Source: an uncultured Lachnospiraceae bacterium
GTDB lineage: Bacteria; Bacillota; Clostridia; Lachnospirales; Lachnospiraceae
Reading direction: 5' to 3'
Length of the DNA stretch: 10,522 bases
Assembly: GCA_910585635.1 (NCBI GenBank)
Contig: CAJUFE010000089.1
Location: 1-10,522, forward strand
Made by a program: the position numbers and the translations under genes. Positions 5,379 to 10,522 of this stretch are shown one piece after another. Below the pieces are notes generated by a model, which was not told the origin of the DNA, made no database searches, and saw nothing but the letters and a program-made list of their open reading frames with translations. Position 1 is the stretch's first letter. Each line of letters starts with the position of its first letter.

Positions 5379-7793
5379 TTACCGCGCCCCTCTACCCCTC
5401 CAGAACGCGGCCACCTGCTCTCCGACCCGGTCTAAGCTGGTCCGCTGCCAGTCCGACCACTCCCTGGGGAACAGGGCCAGGTGGTCGGGCTGTAAAAACC
5501 GATCGTCCAAGAGGGCGATCACCCCTTCATCCTCCATGGTGCGGATCACCCGCCCGGCTGCCTGCATCACCTTGTTCATCCCCGGATACAGGTAGGCGTA
5601 GGCGAAGCCCGGTTTTCCCTTCCGGTCAAAATAGCCCCGCAGGATCTCCTGCTCCGCACAGACCATGGGGAGGCCTGTGCCGATCACCAGCACCCCGATC
5701 AGCCGCTCCTCCTTCAGATCGATCCCCTCGCCGAAGATCCCCCCCGTCACGCAGAGGGCCACCAGACTCTTGGCTCCAGGCCCTTCTACCGAAAATTCCG
5801 CCAGAAAAGCCTCCCGCTGCTCTTCATCCATGCGGCTCTCCTGGCACAGCAGCCGAAAACTCCCCCTTTCTGCATCCTCCCTTAAGACCGCCGCCAGCTC
5901 CCCCAGATACTGGTAGGACGGGCAGAAGACCATATAGTTCCCCTGCCGCCCCTCCACGACCCGCCGCACATAGCAGGCGGCCCGTTCATAGCCCTCCCGG
6001 TCCCTCCTGCTGTAACGGCTGCTCACATCCTCGGCCACCAAAAGAAGACGCTTTTCCTGCCGGAACGGAGATCCGGCATAGACAGCATAGCCCTCCGGCT
6101 CCCCGCTCAGCAGCTCCTTATAATAGCGGACCGGCAGGAAGGTGGCCGAGAACAGGATCGTCCCGATCCCCTGGTCCATACAGCCCTTCAACAGGCCGGA
6201 GGGATCGATACAGAACAGCCTGACCATGAACCGGCCGTCCGGCAGCATCTGGCTGTAGATCTGATACCCCTCATCTATCCGCTCAAAGATGTAGAGAAGG
6301 TCCCGCACCTGGAAATAGAAGTCCAGCACCAGATCCCGCTCCTCAAAGTCCGGCATCTCCTCCATAAAGGTCTCCAGCTCCCCGAACATCCCCATCAGCT
6401 GCAGCGCCAGATGATCCACATTTTCCAGGAGCAGCACATCCGGACACTCTCGCTTCAGGGCCAGCATGCTCCCATTGCACTGATCTAAGAGCCGGAGCAG
6501 GCGGCAGGGACGGTCCCGGAGCGCTTTTTTCAGGATCCGCTTGACCAGCAGGATATCCTCCTTCACCAGGCAGGCGCTGTACATCTCTCTGGCCCTGGGG
6601 ACCAGATTGTGGGCCTCATCGATCAAAAACAGATACTCCCCCTTTTTTCCCTCAGCGAAATACCGCTTTAACCGCACGTTCGGGTCAAAGACATAATTAT
6701 AGTCGCAGATGATCCCGTCCACCCAGCTGCTGATATCCAGGCAGAACTCAAAGGGGCAGACCTGATACTGCCCGGCATAGGCCACCACCTTATCCCGGGT
6801 GATGGCCCTCTCCTGCCGGATGATCCCATAGACCGCCTCATTGACCCGGTCATAATGGCCCTTTGCATAGGGACAGGCCTCCGGGTCGCAGGAAGGTGTC
6901 CCCAGAAAGCACAGCTTCTCCTTGGCGGTCAGGACCACGGAGGAGAAATACAGGCCCTTCCCCCGCAGGATATCCAGGGCCTCCACCGCCGCCCTCCCGG
7001 TCATCGTCTTGGCGGTCAGATAGAACAGCTTGTCCCCATAGCCCTCTCCCATGGCCTTTAACGCCGGGAACAGGGTGGACAGGGTCTTCCCGATCCCCGT
7101 AGCCGCCTGGATATACAAATTCCGTCCCCGCACGATGGAACGGTACACATCCACCGCTAACCCTCTCTGCCCTTCCCGGTAAGGATAGGGGAAGACCAGG
7201 GCCTTTAACGACTGCTGCCGCTCCCTGTGGTGCTCATATAGGTATCGGGCCCATTTCCCATAGGACCCGATCACCTCCCCGAACCAGCGCTCCAGCTCCT
7301 CAAATGTCCTCTCCTGGCGGAACCGCCGGATCTCCTCCGTCTCGATCTGGCAGTAGGTCAGCTGGAGCCCGATGGAAGAAAGGCCCTTTTCCAGGCACCA
7401 AAAATACCCGTAGCACATGGCCTGGGCCAGATGGACGGGGATCGGCTCCTCCAGGCGGGTGATATCCATGTACATGCACTTGATCTCGTCGATCGTATCA
7501 CCCTCCGGTCCGGCGATCACGCCGTCTGCCCGCCCTTCCACGAAGATCTCGAAGTCCTCTTCCCGGACCACATGGCTCATGGCCACCTCCGCCCGGTAAG
7601 CGCTCCCCATCCGTTTCTGGATCTTCCGGTGGAGCCTGCCCCCCTCCTGCATGGCTTCCTTCTTAGCCCCTGCTGTGCGCCTGTTATCGATATCCCCGGA
7701 GCGCATCACGAACTCCACCAGATCCCGCACCGAGATGCGGATCCGATACAAGCCCTTCTCTCCATCCTCTGTAGGAAGCTTCTGCATGTCCAT
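5379..7793 (-). CDS. PD-(D/E)XK nuclease fused to XPD/DinG-type Fe-S helicase
   Basis: The 804-residue product has two parts. The first ~190 residues look like a RecB/Cas4-type nuclease: His55 in GGRLHRKI, Asp90 in EGRADGVI, Glu103 and Lys105 in IDEIK, and the Q-x3-Y motif at 124-128. The rest is a superfamily 2 XPD/DinG helicase: Walker A ATGIGKT (231-237), Cys295, Cys302, Cys307 and Cys346 placed as in the 4Fe-4S domain, DEAH at 392-395, motif III FSAT (548-551), motif V GGIFGEGIDL (684-693) and motif VI QAAGRVIRT (744-752). It should unwind DNA 5' to 3' with ATP and may also cut it, suggesting a role in DNA repair or structure processing. All key residues are present. The ATG follows CAGGAGGG by 8 nt. 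It seems monocistronic. No Cas genes are nearby. Confidence 0.93.
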   Translation of the reverse strand: MDMQKLPTEDGEKGLYRIRISVRDLVEFVMRSGDIDNRRTAGAKKEAMQEGGRLHRKIQKRMGSAYRAEVAMSHVVREEDFEIFVEGRADGVIAGPEGDTIDEIKCMYMDITRLEEPIPVHLAQAMCYGYFWCLEKGLSSIGLQLTYCQIETEEIRRFRQERTFEELERWFGEVIGSYGKWARYLYEHHRERQQSLKALVFPYPYREGQRGLAVDVYRSIVRGRNLYIQAATGIGKTLSTLFPALKAMGEGYGDKLFYLTAKTMTGRAAVEALDILRGKGLYFSSVVLTAKEKLCFLGTPSCDPEACPYAKGHYDRVNEAVYGIIRQERAITRDKVVAYAGQYQVCPFEFCLDISSWVDGIICDYNYVFDPNVRLKRYFAEGKKGEYLFLIDEAHNLVPRAREMYSACLVKEDILLVKRILKKALRDRPCRLLRLLDQCNGSMLALKRECPDVLLLENVDHLALQLMGMFGELETFMEEMPDFEERDLVLDFYFQVRDLLYIFERIDEGYQIYSQMLPDGRFMVRLFCIDPSGLLKGCMDQGIGTILFSATFLPVRYYKELLSGEPEGYAVYAGSPFRQEKRLLLVAEDVSSRYSRRDREGYERAACYVRRVVEGRQGNYMVFCPSYQYLGELAAVLREDAERGSFRLLCQESRMDEEQREAFLAEFSVEGPGAKSLVALCVTGGIFGEGIDLKEERLIGVLVIGTGLPMVCAEQEILRGYFDRKGKPGFAYAYLYPGMNKVMQAAGRVIRTMEDEGVIALLDDRFLQPDHLALFPREWSDWQRTSLDRVGEQVAAFWRGRGAR

Positions 7794-7882
7794 CCAGTGG
7801 TCCCTCCTGCTGTCATCCCCAGACAGCCTTGCCTATCATCGATCGACCCATAACCTTTCCGGTATGCCCCTGATCTCATACC

Positions 7883-7911
7883 ATCATAGCATAAGATGGC
7901 CGCTCTGAACA
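7883..7911 (-). promoter_or_regulatory. candidate promoter of the nuclease-helicase gene
   Basis: On the minus strand TATGAT (7888-7883) is a good -10 box. The matching -35 at 17 bp is TGTTCA (7911-7906), only half consensus. It gives a leader of about 85 nt and lies just downstream of the HPr-like terminator, which is a sensible place. Confidence 0.4.
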
Positions 7912-7939
7912 GGGATCGTGAAAAACTTCCTGTAGAACG

Positions 7940-7972
7940 AAAAAATGCTCTGCGTTCTCGATCGCAGAGCAT
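7940..7972 (-). terminator. intrinsic terminator downstream of the HPr-like gene
   Basis: A perfect 10-bp stem, ATGCTCTGCG (7945-7954) with CGCAGAGCAT (7963-7972), has an 8-nt loop. Read leftward it is followed directly by a run of Ts (7944-7940). It lies about 155 nt after the HPr-like stop and separates that gene from the helicase gene. Confidence 0.85.
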
Positions 7973-8126
7973 CGGTCTTTTGTTCTTACTATCTTCTGTT
8001 CTTACCATCCTATCGTGCATACGGTTCCTTCCAGCGCACGCTCCTGTAGGCCATCCAGTTTCCCCACCGGCCGTTCCCACAGGTATATGGTATAGATACG
8101 GGATGACTCTTGCCGCCAGTTCCCTG

Positions 8127-8369
8127 TCAGGCAGCGTTAACGGCCTTTGCTGCCAGCTCTTCCAGATAGCTGGAAAACTCTTCATCCTCACCGTGCATAC
8201 AGACCGTCAGCACGCGGGTCAGGTCCAGGCTCAGTACGCCCAGCAGGGACTTCGCATCAATGATGACACGATTATAATAAACGTCTATATCAAAATCGCA
8301 TTTTGATGCGCGGATGACAAAATCCTTTGCAGCAGCTACTGATGTCAATTTGATCCTTTTCTCTTCCAT
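8127..8369 (-). CDS. HPr-like protein without the active-site histidine
   Basis: The 80-residue product has HPr length and fold pattern. ASKCDFDIDVYYNRVIIDAKSLLGVLSLDL matches the central HPr region, with the serine of AKSLLGV where the regulatory Ser46 sits. The HARPA motif with phosphorylatable His15 is missing; the aligned stretch is VAAAKDFVI. It therefore cannot carry phosphate from PEP to sugar permeases in the normal way, although HPr kinase could still use the serine. This is the situation of Crh in Bacillus, a regulator of carbon catabolite control that lacks His15, but the two need not be orthologous. The frame opens at 8378, but that ATG is only 1-2 nt from AAAGGAG; the ATG at 8369 lies 10 nt from it and is preferred. 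It has its own promoter and terminator, and the phosphofructokinase gene lies upstream. Confidence 0.85.
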   Translation of the reverse strand: MEEKRIKLTSVAAAKDFVIRASKCDFDIDVYYNRVIIDAKSLLGVLSLDLTRVLTVCMHGEDEEFSSYLEELAAKAVNAA

Positions 8370-8429
8370 GATGATCATACTCCTTTACTCCATGAGATCG
8401 ATATGATTGGTTTATCAACTGCTGCCCTA

Positions 8430-8458
8430 TTTATAGCACCATCGCTGGGAAATGTCAA
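8430..8458 (-). promoter_or_regulatory. strong promoter of the HPr-like gene
   Basis: On the minus strand a perfect TTGACA (8458-8453), a 17-bp spacer and TATAAA (8435-8430) with TG one base before the -10 make an almost consensus extended sigma-A promoter. I looked for a catabolite-responsive element nearby and did not find a convincing one. Confidence 0.88.
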
Positions 8459-8560
8459 ATCCACAAAAAAGGGACTTCTTTCCTCCTTTTTCACCTTTCT
8501 CGCCGATCTTCCCGCTCTCTATGTCCCCCTTTTTCAGCACTTTAACGAAAGACAGGAAAG

Positions 8561-8604
8561 AAAAGGTAAAATGACAGGCTGTTCCCCCATCATTTTACCT
8601 TTTT
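8561..8604. terminator. bidirectional terminator after the phosphofructokinase gene
   Basis: AAAAGGTAAAATGA (8561-8574) is perfectly complementary to TCATTTTACCTTTT (8590-8603), a 14-bp stem with a 15-nt loop. T-rich tracts border it on both strands. Read leftward it ends phosphofructokinase transcription before the HPr-like promoter; no plus-strand gene is seen that would need it. Confidence 0.82.
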
Positions 8605-8656
8605 CCATCTTTATGCCTTTTATGAAATTTTTGCAAAAACCACGATCGTTCATCTC

Positions 8657-8685
8657 GTGACAGTCCAGATCCCCTGGATCGTCAC
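8657..8685 (-). other. inverted repeat right after the phosphofructokinase stop
   Basis: GTGAC-AG-TCCAG (8657-8668) pairs with CTGGA-TC-GTCAC (8674-8685) around a 2-nt internal mismatch. No T-run follows immediately, so it may protect the 3' end or assist the stronger hairpin farther on. Confidence 0.4.
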
Positions 8686-8686
8686 T

Positions 8687-9925
8687 TTATTTCTTCATGA
8701 CCAAGTGCTGCGGAAGACCGTTCACCATAAATGGCGGATAATCCCCCTGGATCAGCGGCTCGATGTAGTCTAAGAAATCCTCGGTCACATAGTTCCCTTC
8801 ACGGTTCAGCCAGTTCCTGGGCACCAGCTTCTCATTGTTCGCGATCTTATGGACATCATAGATACCGGCCGCACTGCTGTAGGGATCGTCGGACACACGG
8901 TCGATGACCACCATCTTCCCTGTATCGCCCTCGTCCGCTGCCTTCACTGCGGCGCCGCCTACCATGAACGCCTCATCGATATCTACTCTGGAGGCCATAT
9001 GGGACGCGCTCCTCTGGAGGGTGGAGAACTCCACACTCCTGGTCTTGCAGCCGATCTCATTCTTCAAAAGCCCTGCCAGATATGCTGCCGTACCCTGCAG
9101 CTGCTTATGGCCGAAAGCATCCACATACTCGGAGCCGCCGGACAGCTCGCATACGTAACGCCCGTCCTCCAGCTTGATGCCCTCGGAGACGGCGACCACC
9201 ACGGAGATCTTCTTCTTTAACAGCTCCTTCACCTTCTTGATGAACTTCTCCACATCGAAGGGGACCTCCGGCAGATAGATCAGATCCGGGCCTTCGCACT
9301 CCTCGGTCTTCGCCAGAGCCGTGGCTCCGGTGAGCCAGCCTGCATTCCTTCCCATGACCTCGATCACGGTGATCATGGGGCTGTTATAGGTAAGGCCCAG
9401 GGCATCGCGGATGACTTCCTTGGTGGAGGTGCCGATATATTTGGCCGCGCTGCCGAAACCTGGCGTGTGGTCCGTGAGGGCCAGATCGTTATCGATCGTC
9501 TTGGGGACGCCTAAGAATTTCTGGCGATGGCCCTTTACGATGGCAAAATCAGAAAGCTTCTTGATCGTATCCATGGAATCATTGCCGCCGATATAGATGA
9601 ACACCTCGATGTTCAGCTTATCCAGGATGCTGAAGATCTTCTCATAGATATCCGGGTTCTCGTGGATATCCGGCAGCTTAAAACGGCAGGAACCTAAAAA
9701 GGCTGAGGGCGTCCTCTTTAAAAGCTCGATATCCATGTCTGAATGGATCTGGGTGGAAAGATCCACATACTGCTCATCCAGAAAACCCTGGATCCCGTGG
9801 AGCATCCCGTAAACCTTGTGGAACCCTCTTTCCTTTGCGGTCTTATAGACACCTGCCAGGCTGGCATTGATGACGGATGTAGGACCGCCGGACTGTCCGA
9901 CAACGATGTTTCCTTTTTTAGCCAT
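8687..9925 (-). CDS. pfp: 6-phosphofructokinase, probably PPi-dependent
   Basis: The 412-residue product is a cytoplasmic phosphofructokinase that phosphorylates fructose 6-phosphate to fructose 1,6-bisphosphate. VVGQSGGPTSVINASLAG (8-25) starts the phosphate-donor site. GGNDSMDT (113-120) and PKTIDND (141-147) follow, with the catalytic Asp in TIDND, and MGRNAGWLTG (191-200) binds the sugar phosphate. Asp at the second position of NDS and Lys before TIDND are the residues that mark PPi-using enzymes; ATP enzymes have Gly at both. PPi use is therefore inferred from family rules. The frame is open for 67 more codons upstream, up to the tRNA, but conservation begins at MAKKGNIVV and AGAGG lies about 9 nt before that ATG, so I start at 9925. 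No clear promoter of its own is visible, so read-through from the tRNA-Leu(AAG) promoter is possible. Confidence 0.93.
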   Translation of the reverse strand: MAKKGNIVVGQSGGPTSVINASLAGVYKTAKERGFHKVYGMLHGIQGFLDEQYVDLSTQIHSDMDIELLKRTPSAFLGSCRFKLPDIHENPDIYEKIFSILDKLNIEVFIYIGGNDSMDTIKKLSDFAIVKGHRQKFLGVPKTIDNDLALTDHTPGFGSAAKYIGTSTKEVIRDALGLTYNSPMITVIEVMGRNAGWLTGATALAKTEECEGPDLIYLPEVPFDVEKFIKKVKELLKKKISVVVAVSEGIKLEDGRYVCELSGGSEYVDAFGHKQLQGTAAYLAGLLKNEIGCKTRSVEFSTLQRSASHMASRVDIDEAFMVGGAAVKAADEGDTGKMVVIDRVSDDPYSSAAGIYDVHKIANNEKLVPRNWLNREGNYVTEDFLDYIEPLIQGDYPPFMVNGLPQHLVMKK

Positions 9926-9969
9926 GATAAAGATCCTCTCTTCCCTTATTATTTCGCGTTCTTTCCCTG

Positions 9970-10001
9970 CCGCACAACAGATCGCACAAGCTGCTGTGCC
10001 G
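9970..10001 (-). other. hairpin in the phosphofructokinase leader
   Basis: CGGCACAGCAG (10001-9991, minus strand) pairs with CTGTTGTGCGG (9980-9970) apart from one mismatch and one G-U, around a 10-nt loop. It has no T-run and lies about 45 nt before the ATG. It may influence stability or translation; no known riboswitch is recognised. Confidence 0.4.
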
Positions 10002-10052
10002 CCGCGGACAGCCTCCATACATCTTAAGGTACGTCCGCCATGTACATAAAAT

Positions 10053-10087
10053 GGCGCTGATCCTGCGGCTATGCGCAGGACCGCGCC
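10053..10087 (-). terminator. terminator-like hairpin after tRNA-Leu(AAG)
   Basis: Read leftward, GGCGC and TCCTGCG pair with CGCAGGA and GCGCC around a 6-nt loop, with a small internal asymmetry, and are followed by ATTTTATG. The short T-tract makes it leaky at best, so it could be a partial terminator or a tRNA 3'-processing boundary while still allowing read-through into the phosphofructokinase gene. Confidence 0.5.
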
Positions 10088-10093
10088 CATCAG

Positions 10094-10177
10094 TGCGGGG
10101 TATGGGACTTGAACCCACACGGTCATCCAACCACTAGATCCTTAGTCTAGCCCGTCTGCCAATTCCGGCAACCCCGC
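10094..10177 (-). tRNA. tRNA-Leu(AAG)
   Basis: The acceptor arm GCGGGGT pairs with ACCCCGC followed by A73; CCA is not encoded. The D arm contains GGAATTGGCAGAC as in other bacterial leucine tRNAs. The anticodon stem CTAGA/TCTAG closes the loop CTAAGGA, giving anticodon AAG, which reads CUU. A long variable arm (GGT/ACC) and a TTCAAGT T-loop complete a class II tRNA-Leu. Two features are unusual: A34 where bacteria normally use GAG, and a C10-G25 pair where G10 is nearly universal. Apart from that the fold is intact. Confidence 0.93.
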
Positions 10178-10189
10178 AAACCGATAAAT

Positions 10190-10218
10190 AGTATAGCATA
10201 TGTTCTCTGGGTTTGCAA
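10190..10218 (-). promoter_or_regulatory. promoter of tRNA-Leu(AAG)
   Basis: On the minus strand TTGCAA (10218-10213), a 17-bp spacer and TATACT (10195-10190) with TG one base upstream form an extended -10 promoter. The expected start lies only a few nucleotides before the tRNA. Confidence 0.8.
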
Positions 10219-10284
10219 GTAAAAAAAGCGATTTTTTGGTTTTTTTTAAACAGTGCCAAAAAGATCAAAAATATCCAAAACCTA

Positions 10285-10313
10285 TTGACAAATCTCGAAA
10301 CAGTGATTATAAT
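10285..10313 (+). promoter_or_regulatory. consensus promoter of the tRNA-Leu(CAG) genes
   Basis: TTGACA (10285-10290), 17 bp, TATAAT (10308-10313): both boxes are perfect consensus. The 60 bp upstream (10221-10284) are rich in A- and T-tracts, like an UP element. The predicted start near 10320 is followed by a small hairpin, CTTAC/GTAAG (10325-10338), which abuts the mature tRNA 5' end. Confidence 0.92.
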
Positions 10314-10342
10314 GATTTACGTTGCTTACAAAAGTAAGACGT

Positions 10343-10426
10343 GCAGAAGTGGCGGAATTGGCAGACGCGCACGGTTCAGGTCCGTGTGGTAGAAATACCT
10401 TGTGGGTTCGACTCCCATCTTCTGCA
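10343..10426 (+). tRNA. tRNA-Leu(CAG)
   Basis: The acceptor GCAGAAG pairs with CTTCTGC plus A73, without encoded CCA. The D arm is GCG/CGC, the anticodon stem CACGG/CCGTG encloses TTCAGGT with anticodon CAG (reads CUG), the variable arm is GGTA-GAAA-TACC, and the T-loop is TTCGACT. All arms pair, so it is a normal functional class II tRNA-Leu. Confidence 0.97.
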
Positions 10427-10468
10427 TTGTCCCAGCAGGTCTTACAGGATCTGTCGGCGGCAAAAGAT

Positions 10469-10522
10469 GCAGAAGTGGCGGAATTGGCAGACGCGCACGG
10501 TTCAGGTCCGTGTGGTAGAAAT
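10469..10522 (+). tRNA. second tRNA-Leu(CAG), cut by the window end
   Basis: All 54 visible bases are identical to the tRNA-Leu(CAG) at 10343, including the anticodon arm, and it stops in the variable arm only because the window ends. The 42-nt spacer between the copies has no promoter, so both are probably processed from one transcript. More copies may follow. Confidence 0.93.

Noticed and set aside
5252..6223. 323-codon open frame on the plus strand
   Set aside because: It is antisense to the conserved helicase C-terminal domain and is Pro/Arg/Ser-rich without an RBS.
8002..8136. 45-codon coding-like frame on the minus strand just after the HPr-like stop
   Set aside because: The peptide (containing YLWERPVGKLDGL) looks plausible, but there is no ATG and no RBS, so at most it is a gene remnant.
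7706..8191. 161-codon open frame on the minus strand
   Set aside because: It overlaps the start of the helicase gene and the end of the HPr-like gene and reads through the intrinsic terminator.
8403..8660. 85-codon open frame on the plus strand in the 8379-8686 gap
   Set aside because: It crosses the HPr-like promoter and a perfect terminator stem and has no RBS. The gap is explained by promoter and terminators.
9926..10126. 67-codon N-terminal extension of phosphofructokinase
   Set aside because: It runs into the tRNA gene, is not like the family, and a proper start with RBS exists at 9925.

Overview
The window looks like chromosomal DNA of a GC-rich clostridial Firmicute, most likely Lachnospiraceae. 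The evidence is the strong AAAGGAG-type ribosome binding sites, sigma-A promoters with 17-bp spacers, tRNAs without encoded CCA, a clostridial-type phosphofructokinase with PPi-type signatures, and an HPr-like protein of a kind common in that family. The family assignment is an inference; no rRNA or species marker is present.

Layout, left to right. Positions 1-430 are AT-richer and hold a possible 28-residue peptide gene and a 109-bp near-palindrome, probably a MITE, which also sits where the first operon should terminate. A minus-strand operon (3299 to 428) encodes a large lipoprotein with a cysteine/histidine knuckle, a sigma-70-like protein lacking region 4, and a histidine phosphatase. 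The phosphatase start overlaps the sigma-like stop, and the sigma-like frame opens at the end of the lipoprotein gene. Next is a divergent pair: a SAM methyltransferase (minus) and a LysR-type regulator (plus), with an 87-bp control region between them. Between the regulator and the next, convergent gene lies a tandem repeat of six 24-25-bp units.

The minus-strand gene at 5379-7793 encodes a PD-(D/E)XK nuclease domain fused to an iron-sulfur XPD/DinG helicase. Upstream are an HPr-like gene without the phosphorylatable histidine, with a clear promoter and terminator, and then a 6-phosphofructokinase gene with PPi-type signatures. The right end has divergent tRNA-Leu genes: one with the unusual anticodon AAG (minus) and two identical tRNA-Leu(CAG) genes (plus), the second cut by the window edge. 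Each direction has its own strong promoter.

Functionally most of this is housekeeping: glycolysis, a possible carbon-status sensor, DNA repair and leucine decoding. The least explained parts are the lipoprotein/sigma-like/phosphatase operon, the tandem repeat beside the nuclease-helicase, the palindromic element and the A34 tRNA-Leu. I see no clear phage, CRISPR, toxin-antitoxin or defence island, and I do not claim a proven new system.
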